A stretch of 64,000 bases of DNA. Origin: Streptomyces liliifuscus (lineage in GTDB: Bacteria > Actinomycetota > Actinomycetes > Streptomycetales > Streptomycetaceae). Numbering within the stretch: the first letter of the stretch is position 1; every line of letters starts with the position of its first letter. Below the pieces are notes generated by a model. The model worked only from the letters and a program-made list of their open reading frames with translations, did no database searches and was not told the DNA's origin. The stretch is taken from positions 9,052,001 through 9,116,000 of the forward strand of contig NZ_CP066831.1 in NCBI RefSeq assembly GCF_016598615.1, written 5' to 3'. Below are positions 30,681 through 38,504 of this stretch, in pieces. The position numbers and the translations under genes are program-made.

Positions 30681-30782
30681 ATGTTCCGGTACGCCTTCCA
30701 CCTCGCAGCATCCGCAGTCGCGGATGTGCCGAAGGCTGCCGTCCTGATCAACCTGGCCGCCGCAGACGGCGCCCGAAGCTGA
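30681..30782 (+). CDS. Possible 33-residue leader peptide upstream of tuf3
   Basis: ATG at 30681 opens MFRYAFHLAASAVADVPKAA and runs 33 codons, mostly G/C-ending as in real genes. A -35-like TTCGAC at 30645, 18 bp, and GATGAT at 30669 would make it leaderless. It ends 131 bp before the EF-Tu gene, with a 7-bp inverted repeat (30803/30841) between. An earlier in-frame ATG (30657) has no better site. No homologue is recalled. The 389-bp gap between neighbouring genes holds only this and two direct GGATCACCGG repeats. Confidence 0.35.
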   Translation: MFRYAFHLAASAVADVPKAAVLINLAAADGARS

Positions 30783-30913
30783 CCCTTCCCGGATCGTCCG
30801 GCGGACCCCGCAGGGGGAGGGTCGGCAAGTCCTTGGGGTCCCTGTCCCGGCCGCTCAGCCGCCGGGGCCATCACTCAGCTCCGCTGACACCGAAGAGGCT
30901 TCGAGGTACTGCC

Positions 30914-32095
30914 ATGCCCAAGACGGCTTACGTGCGCACCAAACCGCATCTGAACATCGGCACCATGGGTCATGTCGACCACGGCAAGACCACCCTGACC
31001 GCCGCCATCACCAAGGTCCTCGCCGAGCGCGGCTCCGGCACGTTCGTTCCCTTCGACCGGATCGACCGTGCCCCGGAGGAGGCCGCGCGCGGCATCACCA
31101 TCAACATCGCGCACGTCGAGTACGAGACCGACACCCGGCACTACGCGCACGTGGACATGCCGGGCCACGCCGACTACGTCAAGAACATGGTCACCGGTGC
31201 CGCGCAGCTCGACGGGGCGATCCTCGTCGTCTCCGCGCTCGACGGGATCATGCCGCAGACCGCCGAACACGTGCTGCTCGCCCGGCAGGTGGGCGTGAAC
31301 CACATCGTGGTGGCGCTCAACAAGGCCGACGCCGTCGACGACGGCGAGGACACTGTGCTCACCGACCTCGTCGAGCTGGAGGTCCGCGAGCTGCTCTCCG
31401 CGCACGGCTACGGGGGCGACTCCGTACCGGTCGTACGGGTCTCCGGACTCAGGGCGCTGGAGGGCGACCCCCGGTGGACCGAGGCGATCGGCGCGCTGCT
31501 CGACGCCGTGGACACGTATGTGCCCATGCCCGAGCGGTACCTGGACGCTCCGTTCCTGTTGCCGGTGGAGAACGTGCTCACCATCACCGGCCGGGGCACG
31601 GTCGTCACGGGAGCCGTCGAGCGCGGCACCATTCGCGTGGGCGACCGTGTCGAAGTGCTCGGCGCCGCCGTGGACACGGTGGTCACCGGCCTGGAGACCT
31701 TCGGCAAGCCCATGGACGAGGCGCAGGCCGGCGACAACGTGGCGTTGCTGCTGCGCGGCGTGCCACGTGACGCGGTGCGCCGCGGACACATCGTCGCGGC
31801 GCCCGACAGCGTCGTACCGAGTCGTCGCTTCTCCGCGCAGGTGTACGTCCTGTCGGCGCGCGAGGGCGGTCGTACGACTCCGGTGTCCACCGGCTACCGG
31901 CCGCAGTTCTACATCCGCACCGCGGACGTCGTCGGCGATGTCGACCTCGGCGAGCGGGCGGTCGCGCGGCCCGGCGACACCGTCACCATGACGGTCGAGC
32001 TGGGGCGCGAGGTGCCGCTGGAGCCGGGCCTCGGCTTCGCGATCCGTGAGGGCGGCCGCACGGTCGGCGCCGGAACGGTGACCGCTGTCGGCTGA
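30914..32095 (+). CDS. tuf3: Elongation factor Tu, divergent (Tuf3-type)
   Basis: 393 residues, all three EF-Tu domains. G1 GHVDHGKT (residues 19-26), G2 RGITIN, G3 DMPGH with Met82 where ordinary EF-Tu has Cys, and NKAD. The C-terminus EGGRTVGAGTVTAVG is intact. Many positions differ from the vegetative EF-Tu, and Streptomyces are known to carry such a third, growth-condition-regulated Tuf. It should still deliver aminoacyl-tRNA; altered domain 2/3 residues may change elfamycin sensitivity, but that cannot be read reliably here. Start ATG has a GAGGTA site. Not linked to ribosomal protein genes, unlike tuf1. Confidence 0.9.
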   Translation: MPKTAYVRTKPHLNIGTMGHVDHGKTTLTAAITKVLAERGSGTFVPFDRIDRAPEEAARGITINIAHVEYETDTRHYAHVDMPGHADYVKNMVTGAAQLDGAILVVSALDGIMPQTAEHVLLARQVGVNHIVVALNKADAVDDGEDTVLTDLVELEVRELLSAHGYGGDSVPVVRVSGLRALEGDPRWTEAIGALLDAVDTYVPMPERYLDAPFLLPVENVLTITGRGTVVTGAVERGTIRVGDRVEVLGAAVDTVVTGLETFGKPMDEAQAGDNVALLLRGVPRDAVRRGHIVAAPDSVVPSRRFSAQVYVLSAREGGRTTPVSTGYRPQFYIRTADVVGDVDLGERAVARPGDTVTMTVELGREVPLEPGLGFAIREGGRTVGAGTVTAVG

Positions 32096-32105
32096 CTCCG
32101 GCGCG

Positions 32106-32142
32106 GGTGCCCGCCTTTCGTTCCGTACGGGAGGCGGGCACC
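32106..32142 (+). terminator. Terminator of tuf3
   Basis: GGTGCCCGCCT and AGGCGGGCACC, a perfect 11-bp stem with a 15-nt loop, 10 bp after the tuf3 stop. Confidence 0.7.
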
Positions 32143-32217
32143 GGTGTGTCCGAGGGCACCGGCACGTCGGCGAAACGCGGGTGCGCCCGTGCCGGGCCGC
32201 GGCCGAGGATGGGGAAC

Positions 32218-32778
32218 ATGACGACCCAGAAGCCCCGCCGAAGAGCCGAGACATTCGCCGCCGCCGAGGACGACGACCGTCGCTTCAGCACCTCCGCCAC
32301 CGCCGACGAACGCACCCTCCTCGTCGACATCCTGGGTGCCCAGCGGGCGACTCTGGAGATGAAGTGCGCTGGTCTGACAGGTGAGTTGGCCCGGCGGTCC
32401 GTGGAGCCCTCCACGCTCTCGCTGCTCGGTATCGTCCGGCATCTCGCCGACATGGAGCGCCGCTGGTTCCGGCGGGCACTGGCCCGGCAGGACGCGCCCC
32501 CGCTCTTCTCCTCGGAGGCGTGCCCGGACGACGATTTCGACGGGGCGTCCGCCGACCCCGCCGTGATCGCCGAGGCCTGGAGGGTCTGGCGCGCCGAAGT
32601 GACCTTCTCCGACGGCTTCGTCGCCGACGCGCCCGGTCTCGACCTTGCGGGCGAGGACCCCTGGCGCGGGCCCGTGTCGCTGCGCTGGGTCCTCGTCCAC
32701 ATGGTCGAGGAGTACGCGCGCCACAACGGTCACGCCGACCTGCTCCGCGAGCGCATCGACGGTGCGATCGGCGTGTGA
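32218..32778 (+). CDS. DinB/DUF664 family protein (paralogue)
   Basis: 186 residues, DinB-type four-helix fold: LLVDILGAQRATLEMKCAGL, LLGIVRHLADMERRWFRRAL, and HMVEEYARHNGHADLLRERI with the conserved His residues. It matches the 16558 gene motif for motif, with an extra basic N-terminal 20 residues. Thiol- or metal-dependent transfer chemistry is possible, but the substrate is unknown. ATG 32218 is preferred to ATG 32209 because GAGGA then has proper spacing. It ends 83 bp before the spermidine-synthase-like gene on the same strand. Confidence 0.8.
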   Translation: MTTQKPRRRAETFAAAEDDDRRFSTSATADERTLLVDILGAQRATLEMKCAGLTGELARRSVEPSTLSLLGIVRHLADMERRWFRRALARQDAPPLFSSEACPDDDFDGASADPAVIAEAWRVWRAEVTFSDGFVADAPGLDLAGEDPWRGPVSLRWVLVHMVEEYARHNGHADLLRERIDGAIGV

Positions 32779-32861
32779 GGCGGGCGATGCGGGGCGAGTG
32801 GTGCCGGGCGGGGATCGGCCACGACCGGGCCCGGTCGTGCCCGTACGGGCACAATGGACGC

Positions 32862-33707
32862 GTGGACGAGCCGATACCCGTGACGCGAGCCGTGGATCAC
32901 GGGACCGCCAAGCTGATGCCGGACGTCGACCGGAAGCGGGCGTGGCTCCTGACGGTCGACGGGGCACCCCAGTCGTACGTGGATCTCGACGCGCCGACGC
33001 ACCTGGAGTTCGAGTACGCGCGACGACTCGGGCACGTCCTGGACACCCTCGCGGAACCGGGGCGGGCGCTGGACGTGCTGCACCTCGGCGGCGGTGCGCT
33101 CACCCTGCCCCGCTATCTCGCGGCGACCCGGCCGGGGTCCCGGCAGGACGTGGTCGAGGCCGACAGCGGACTGCTCGACCTCGTCGTAGAGCATCTGCCC
33201 GTCCCCGACGACGCGGGCATCACCGTGCACGGCGCGGACGCCCGCGCCTGGCTCGAATCCGCGCCCACCGACTCCGCCGACGTCCTGATCGCCGACGTCT
33301 TCGGCGGTTCGCGGGTCCCCGCCCACCTGACCTCGGTGGCGTACGCCCGTGAGGCCGAGCGGGTCCTGCGCGCCGAAGGCGTCTACCTGGCCAACCTCGC
33401 CGACGCCACGCCCTTCGCCTTCCTGCGCTCCCAACTGGCCACGTTCTCCACGGTCTTCGACGAGCTGGCGCTGATCGCCGAGCCGGGCGTGCTGCGTGGC
33501 CGCCGCTTCGGCAACGCGGTGCTCGTCGCCTCGCACCGCCTGCTCGACACCCCCGCCCTCACCCGCCGCACGGCCGCCGACGCCTTTCCGGCCCGGGTCG
33601 AGTACGGAGACACACTCCGCGTCTTCATGGGCGACGCGCGGCCCGTACGGGACGAGGACGCGGTGCCGTCCCCCGAGCCGCCCGACGGGGCGTTCAGCAT
33701 CGGCTGA
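32862..33707 (+). CDS. Spermidine synthase-like SAM-dependent transferase
   Basis: 281 residues. LDVLHLGGGALTLPRYLA is the nucleotide-loop of the spermidine synthase/fused MTase family, followed by DVVEADSGLLDLVV, ADARAWLE and DVLIADVFGGSRVPAHL; the N-terminal QSYVDLDAPTHLEFEYARRL fits the family's beta-hairpin lid. True polyamine synthases carry additional Asp residues not clearly seen, so it may be a fused methyltransferase of unknown substrate. The GTG at 32862 follows CACAAT at -10 distance and may be leaderless. Confidence 0.75.
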   Translation: MDEPIPVTRAVDHGTAKLMPDVDRKRAWLLTVDGAPQSYVDLDAPTHLEFEYARRLGHVLDTLAEPGRALDVLHLGGGALTLPRYLAATRPGSRQDVVEADSGLLDLVVEHLPVPDDAGITVHGADARAWLESAPTDSADVLIADVFGGSRVPAHLTSVAYAREAERVLRAEGVYLANLADATPFAFLRSQLATFSTVFDELALIAEPGVLRGRRFGNAVLVASHRLLDTPALTRRTAADAFPARVEYGDTLRVFMGDARPVRDEDAVPSPEPPDGAFSIG

Positions 33708-33720
33708 GGACCGACCGATA

Positions 33721-33750
33721 CGCGCGGTGGCCGGCTCCGGCCACCGCGCG
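33721..33750. terminator. Bidirectional terminator hairpin
   Basis: CGCGCGGTGGCCGG-CT-CCGGCCACCGCGCG, perfect 14-bp stem with a 2-nt loop between convergent stops at 33707 and 33758. Confidence 0.75.
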
Positions 33751-33757
33751 TCCGATG

Positions 33758-34801
33758 TCACGTGTCCGTGGGTGCGGCCTCGGTGAGGCGGACGGTGCTG
33801 AGGATCTTCTGGACGGTCGCCTCGGGGATCTCGTCGCCGACACCCTTGGCGCCGTACAGGTTCCAGGTGACGAAGTCGCCCGCGCCGTTCTTGAACGCGA
33901 AGGTGATGGCCTTGCCCTCGCTGTCGCACTTGCCGTTCTGCGGCGTGTTCTTCGAGTACGCGGTGGCGATGCTGCCTTCGAGGCCAGACTTCGTCGTGTA
34001 CGCCTTGGCCTTGTCGAACTTCACGCTCTTCTTGTCCGGCTGCGTGTAGCCGCCGAAGATCCACCACGGGACACGGGTCTCGGCCGCCTCGGCCGAGTCC
34101 TTGGCGCCGTTCTCGCCGCGCGTTCCGGCGGTGGCCAGCGCGGTGTCCTCGTCGCGGCCGTCCTTGTCGCTGTCCGTGGTGCACCACTTGGACTTGAGGT
34201 AGGCGGGGGCGGTGACCGTGGTGCGGTCGGTCTTGCCCTTCTCCTCCCACTCGAAGCCCACACTCGTGTCGGTGCTCTCGATCTCCCAGTCGGAGGGCAC
34301 GTCGAACATCGTGCCGAAGCGGGGGTTGATGACGACCTTCCAGCCCGCGATGGTCGCCTTCTCGCCGTCGGTTCCGCGCGGGTTGTCCTCGCCGGTGGAA
34401 GGGGAGGCGCTCGGGTCCTTCGACGCGCTCGACGACGGTGACTGCTTCGTCTTGCCGTCCTTGTCGCCGCCGGCCTCGTCGTCCTTGTCGCCGCCCAGGA
34501 CCAGGAAGCCCGTCACACCCGCCGCGACCACGACGGCCGTGGCCGCCACGATGGCGACGAGCTTCGTCCTGTTCCCGTCACCGCCGCCGCCCTGCGGCGG
34601 CTGCGGGGTCTGCGGCACACCGGGCGCACTCCAACCGGGCTGCCCCGGCTGCGTGTACGGGTTCGGCGTCTGGGGTCCGGCCTGTTGGAATCCGGGTTGC
34701 TGATACGGATTCGGCTGCTGGTACCCCGGCTGCTGGTACGGGTTCTGGTTCTGGTCCTGCGGGTTCTGCTCGCCCCCGGGCGGCTGGTTTCCTGGCCACA
34801 T
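33758..34801 (-). CDS. Membrane-anchored protein with Q/N/P-rich cytoplasmic domain
   Basis: 347 residues. The first ~90 are low-complexity and repeat NPYQQPG/QPNPYQ-type units; one membrane helix follows (LVAIVAATAVVVAAGVTGFL), then an acidic Asp/Lys/Ser linker and a globular extracellular domain with SDWEIES, VPWWIFGGYTQPDKK and WNLYGAKGVGDEIPEAT. Paired Cys (WCTTD and KCDSE) could form a disulfide. No family is recognised; the layout resembles actinobacterial sensor-like or cell-wall proteins. Start ATG 34801 has AGGG 9 nt upstream. It converges on the spermidine-synthase-like gene across a strong terminator. Confidence 0.72.
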   Translation of the reverse strand: MWPGNQPPGGEQNPQDQNQNPYQQPGYQQPNPYQQPGFQQAGPQTPNPYTQPGQPGWSAPGVPQTPQPPQGGGGDGNRTKLVAIVAATAVVVAAGVTGFLVLGGDKDDEAGGDKDGKTKQSPSSSASKDPSASPSTGEDNPRGTDGEKATIAGWKVVINPRFGTMFDVPSDWEIESTDTSVGFEWEEKGKTDRTTVTAPAYLKSKWCTTDSDKDGRDEDTALATAGTRGENGAKDSAEAAETRVPWWIFGGYTQPDKKSVKFDKAKAYTTKSGLEGSIATAYSKNTPQNGKCDSEGKAITFAFKNGAGDFVTWNLYGAKGVGDEIPEATVQKILSTVRLTEAAPTDT

Positions 34802-35030
34802 GGGCAGTAACCCTAGTGCCGCCCCGGACACGGTTGGGTCACCGCCCTTCGTCAGGGGCGTACCGGATCGGGGCCCAGATGGGTCCTTATGGAGACGTAC
34901 TGTACGAACGAAGCCCCTCCGGTGTTCTCGAAAGCGAACATCCGCGCCCTGTGGGCGAGTTCCCCGGTGTTCCCGACGATCACTTTTCGCCACTGGCCAC
35001 GGCTGGCTACTCGCGGGTAACGTGCCCGCC

Positions 35031-35483
35031 ATGAGCGCAGACCAGATGTCGATCGGCGAGATGCTCGCCGCCACGGTTCCGATGGTGCGGACCCTGAAGC
35101 TGGAGTATCTCGAGACCACTCCGGAGAAGGCCGTCCTCTCGCTGCCCGACCAGAGCGAGTACCACAACCATGTGGGCGGGCCGCATGCCGGCGCGATGTT
35201 CACGCTGGGGGAGTCGGCGAGCGGTGCCGTCGTACTGGCCGCGTTCGGGGACCAGCTCGCACGGGCAGTGCCGCTGCCCGTGACCGCCGAGATCGCGTTC
35301 AAGAAGCTGGCCAGGGGGCCTGTCACGGCCACCGCCACACTGGGGCGCTCCATCGAGGACGTCGTCGCCGAACTCGACGCCGGGGAGCGGCCGGAGTTCC
35401 CCGTGGCCGTCGTCATCCAGCGCGAGGACGGTGCCGTGACCGGTGAGATGACGGTCATCTGGACGCTGCGGCCCAACGGCTGA
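35031..35483 (+). CDS. Hotdog-fold thioesterase-like protein (DUF4442 type)
   Basis: 150 residues. YHNHVGGPHAGAMFTLGESA is the hotdog central helix motif (HxG...GAMFTLGE), followed by AVPLPVTAEIAFKKLARGP and the edge strand EMTVIWTLRP. This matches the DUF4442/PaaI-like acyl-CoA thioesterase superfamily; the actual acyl substrate is unknown. The ATG at 35031 lies shortly after TAACGT (35018-35023), so it may be leaderless. It is isolated, facing the inositol operon across a hairpin. Confidence 0.75.
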   Translation: MSADQMSIGEMLAATVPMVRTLKLEYLETTPEKAVLSLPDQSEYHNHVGGPHAGAMFTLGESASGAVVLAAFGDQLARAVPLPVTAEIAFKKLARGPVTATATLGRSIEDVVAELDAGERPEFPVAVVIQREDGAVTGEMTVIWTLRPNG

Positions 35484-35593
35484 GGACCTTGCCCGGGGCG
35501 TCACCACCGGGCCTCTGAAGGAGCCCGGGGCGTCGTGCGTACAGCGGCGGGGCGCGGGCTGGGTGGACCGGGCGTCCTCGTCCGTAACCGCCG

Positions 35594-35626
35594 GGAGGGT
35601 GGACCCGTCGTGCGGGGCCACCCTCC
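35594..35626. terminator. Terminator between the thioesterase and inositol operon
   Basis: GGAGGGTGG and CCACCCTCC, perfect 9-bp stem with a 15-nt loop, between convergent stops at 35483 and 35646. Confidence 0.65.
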
Positions 35627-35645
35627 AGAGTGTTCTCCGGTCCGG

Positions 35646-36665
35646 TCAGCTGTAGAAGGCCGGCCGCTCTACGAGTTCGACCTCGATCCGGCCGCCCTCG
35701 TTCTGGGCGCGGACGCCAGCCTCGCAGACCGCGGCCGTGGCGTAGCCGTCCCAGGCGCTGGGCCCGGTGACCTCGCCGCGGCGGGTGGCGTCGACCCAGG
35801 CCTGCACCTGGCGGTCGTACGCGTCCTCGAAGCGCTCCACGAAGTCCTGGGCGATGGTGCCGCCCCAGCGGCCCGCCTGGTTGGTGACCAGGGCGTGGCC
35901 GTCACCGATGCGGGCCGTGCCGCGTTCGCAGACCACCTCGGCCTGTACCTGGTACCCGAAGCCGCAATTGACGTTGATCTCGACGTCGACGATCGCGCCG
36001 CCCGCGGTCTCGAACACGACGAACTGCGGATCCTGCAGGCCCTCCGGGGCGTTGCCGGACGGCGTCGGCTTCAGCACGGTGACCGCGGTGATCTCCTGGT
36101 CGAGCAGCCAGCGCGTGATGTCCATCTCGTGCACGACGGAGTCGTTGATGAGCATCTCGCTGGTGAAGCCGGGCGGGGTCGCGACATTGCGGTGCCGGTT
36201 GTGCAGCATCAGCGGCCGGCCCAACTGCCCGGTGTTCAGCAGCGCCTTGAGCTTCGCGTACTCGGTGTCGTACCGGCGCATGAAGCCCACCTGCACCAGG
36301 CGGTGCCCGACCTTCTGCTCGGCCTCCAGGACCCGCAGCGCCGACTCGGAGCCCGGGGTGAGCGGCTTCTCGCACAGGACGGGCAGATCGTGCTCGAAGG
36401 CCGTGAGAAGCGCCGCCTCGTGGGCGGGGCCCGGGGAGGCGATCAGTACGGCGTCGACGCCGTCCGAGGCCATCGCGGCGGCCGCGTCGGTGTGGGCCGT
36501 GCAGCCCTCGATACCGTCGGCGATCCGCTTGACCCGTTCCGCGTCGACGTCCACGACCGCGGCGACGCGTGCCCCGTTGGTCACTTGGTCGAGGCGCCGC
36601 ACATGATCGGCGCCCATCTTTCCGGTGCCGATGACGGCCACGCCGAGCGTTCCGCGCTGAGCCAT
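35646..36665 (-). CDS. iolG: Inositol 2-dehydrogenase (IolG-like)
   Basis: 339 residues, Gfo/Idh/MocA fold: Rossmann loop VAVIGTGKMGADHVRRL, VLCEKPLTPG with the catalytic Lys, and VQVGFMRRYD, a motif typical of myo-inositol dehydrogenases; DSVVHEMDITRWLL supplies the substrate-domain His/Asp. It oxidises myo-inositol to 2-keto-inositol with NAD+. ATG 36665. It is the last gene of the minus-strand arm, after the IolE-like gene, sharing the operon with the ABC transporter. Confidence 0.85.
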   Translation of the reverse strand: MAQRGTLGVAVIGTGKMGADHVRRLDQVTNGARVAAVVDVDAERVKRIADGIEGCTAHTDAAAAMASDGVDAVLIASPGPAHEAALLTAFEHDLPVLCEKPLTPGSESALRVLEAEQKVGHRLVQVGFMRRYDTEYAKLKALLNTGQLGRPLMLHNRHRNVATPPGFTSEMLINDSVVHEMDITRWLLDQEITAVTVLKPTPSGNAPEGLQDPQFVVFETAGGAIVDVEINVNCGFGYQVQAEVVCERGTARIGDGHALVTNQAGRWGGTIAQDFVERFEDAYDRQVQAWVDATRRGEVTGPSAWDGYATAAVCEAGVRAQNEGGRIEVELVERPAFYS

Positions 36666-36682
36666 GGTCGGTTGATCCCTTC

Positions 36683-37585
36683 TCAGGCGCCGCAGGAGCG
36701 CAGGAACTGGCGGGTGCGCACCGCGATGGGCAGGGGCTTGTCCGGCGGACAGGGGTACATGTCCTGCTCGACGATGGCGAACAGGTCGACGCCGAGGCGC
36801 TGCGCGGCGTCCAGCACCGGCTCCAGGGCGGGCACGCCGGTGGGCGGCTCGCACATCACACCGCGCTGGACGGCGGGGCCGAACGGGACCTCGTTCTTGA
36901 CGACATCGGCGAGGATCTCCGGGTCGACCTGCTTCAGGTGCAGATAGCCGATGCGCTCGCCGTACGTCTCGATCAGCTTGACGTTGTCGCCGCCGCAGTA
37001 GGCGTAGTGCCCGGTGTCCAGGCAGAGGCTGACCAGGCCCGAGTCCGTCGAGTCGAGGAAGCGCTCGACGTGCTCCTCGGTGTCGATGTGCGTGTCGGCG
37101 TGCGGGTGCACCACGATGTCGAGACCGAAGCGCTCCTTCACCTCGTGGCCGAGGCGCTCCATGCCCTTGGCGAGGTACGACCATTGACGGACCGTCAGCT
37201 CCGACGGCTCGATCAGCGCGGCGGTCTTGTCGTCCCGCCAGAAGGACGGGATGACCACCAGGTGCTTCGCGCCCATCGCCCGGGTCAGCTCGGCGACCTG
37301 GCTGACGTGCTCCCAGGTGGCGTCCCAGACGTCGGGGCCGCGGTGCAGCGCGGTGAAGACCGTACCGGCCGACACCTTGAGATCCCGCTTGTTCACCTCG
37401 TCGGTGAGCTTGGCCGGGTCGGTCGGCAGATAGCCGTACGGGCCGAGCTCGATCCAGGAGTAACCGGCCTCGGAGACCTCGTCCAGGAAGCGTTCCCAGG
37501 GCACCTGCTGGGGGTCGTCGGGGAACCAGACGCCCCACGAGTCCGGCGCGGAGCCGACGCGGATGCGGTCGAGCGCGTTGGCCAT
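36683..37585 (-). CDS. iolE: Inosose dehydratase/sugar-phosphate isomerase-like (IolE)
   Basis: 300 residues, TIM-barrel of the xylose-isomerase-like family. RIRVGSAPDSWGVWFPDDP at the N-terminus is the IolE opening; VVHPHADTHIDT and CLDTGHYAYCGGDNVKLI hold the metal ligands, with DLFAIVEQDMYPCPPD near the end. IolE dehydrates 2-keto-myo-inositol to the trihydroxycyclohexanedione that IolD opens. Its ATG overlaps the stop of the ATPase gene (TGATG). All residues expected for the dehydratase fold are present; the exact activity is inferred from the surrounding iol genes. Confidence 0.85.
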   Translation of the reverse strand: MANALDRIRVGSAPDSWGVWFPDDPQQVPWERFLDEVSEAGYSWIELGPYGYLPTDPAKLTDEVNKRDLKVSAGTVFTALHRGPDVWDATWEHVSQVAELTRAMGAKHLVVIPSFWRDDKTAALIEPSELTVRQWSYLAKGMERLGHEVKERFGLDIVVHPHADTHIDTEEHVERFLDSTDSGLVSLCLDTGHYAYCGGDNVKLIETYGERIGYLHLKQVDPEILADVVKNEVPFGPAVQRGVMCEPPTGVPALEPVLDAAQRLGVDLFAIVEQDMYPCPPDKPLPIAVRTRQFLRSCGA

Positions 37586-38499
37586 CAGGAGGCCTTTCCT
37601 TCCGAGGAGGAGGCGGCGGTGGGTGCCTTGAGGTCTTCGGCTTCGGGGAGTTCTTCGACGTCGACGCCACGGACCTGGGCCAACTCGTGTTTGAGTGCGG
37701 CGAGTTCGGCGCCGCCTGCCATGTGGTTGGTGAGTTCTTCGAGGCTGACGTCGGCGCGGGCGGCGGAGAGTTCCATGGTGCCCAGGCGCAGGACGCTGAA
37801 GTGGTCGCCGACCATGTAGGCGTGGTGGGGGTTGTGGGTGATGAAGATGACGCCCAGTCCGCGGTCACGGGCCGCGGCGATGTACTTCAGCACGACGCCG
37901 GACTGTTTGACGCCCAGGGCTGCGGTGGGTTCGTCGAGGATGAGGACGCGGGCGCCGAAGTAGACGGCGCGGGCGATGGCCACGGACTGGCGCTGGCCGC
38001 CGGAGAGGGTGCCGATGGGCTGGTCGAGGTCGTCGAGGATGATGCCCATGTGGCGCAGTTCCTGGTCCGCGGTCGCCTTCATCCTCGCGATGTCCAGGCG
38101 GCGGACGGGCCAGGGGCCCTTGGTCATCTCGGAGCCGAGGAAGAAGTTCCGCCACACCGGCATCAGGGGGACGGTGGCGAGGTCCTGGTAGACGGTGGCG
38201 ATGCCCTTGTCGAGGGCCTCGCGCGGGTTGCTGAGCTGGACGGCCTGGCCGTCGATGAGGAATGCGCCCTCGGTGTGCTGGTGCAGCCCGGAGATGATTT
38301 TGATGAGGGTGGACTTGCCGGCGCCGTTGTCCCCGAGCACGCAGGTGACCTGGCTGGGATATACGGCGAGGTCGACGCCGTGCAGGGCGCGGACGTTGCC
38401 GTAGGCCTTGCCTGCGGCCTTGAGTTCGACGATCGGCTCGGTGGTGTCGGGCTTGTCCTTGACCGCTGCGCCGTTGGGGGAGGTGGGGTTGGTGGTCAT
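37585..38499 (-). CDS. Sugar ABC transporter ATP-binding protein
   Basis: 304 residues, one nucleotide-binding domain: Walker A GDNGAGKST, Q-loop VYQDLATVPLM, signature LSGGQRQSVAIARAV, Walker B VLILDEPTAALG and the H-loop THNPHH. Ribose-type importers usually have a double ATPase; this is the half-size form common beside single-subunit sugar permeases in actinobacteria. The C-terminal tail is unusually long and acidic (about 60 residues). It energises import by the following permease and lipoprotein, probably of inositol. Confidence 0.9.
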   Translation of the reverse strand: MTTNPTSPNGAAVKDKPDTTEPIVELKAAGKAYGNVRALHGVDLAVYPSQVTCVLGDNGAGKSTLIKIISGLHQHTEGAFLIDGQAVQLSNPREALDKGIATVYQDLATVPLMPVWRNFFLGSEMTKGPWPVRRLDIARMKATADQELRHMGIILDDLDQPIGTLSGGQRQSVAIARAVYFGARVLILDEPTAALGVKQSGVVLKYIAAARDRGLGVIFITHNPHHAYMVGDHFSVLRLGTMELSAARADVSLEELTNHMAGGAELAALKHELAQVRGVDVEELPEAEDLKAPTAASSSEGKAS

Positions 38500-38504
38500 G
38501 GGCT

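Noticed and set aside
33758..34801. Prion-like or phase-separating protein, based on the Q/N-rich N-terminus
   Set aside because: The segment is short, Pro-rich and typical of actinobacterial membrane proteins; no basis for a stronger claim.
35646..37868. Single 740-codon fusion of IolG with upstream sequence
   Set aside because: The N-terminal part is the shadow frame of the IolE-like and ATPase genes; IolG starts cleanly at 36665.
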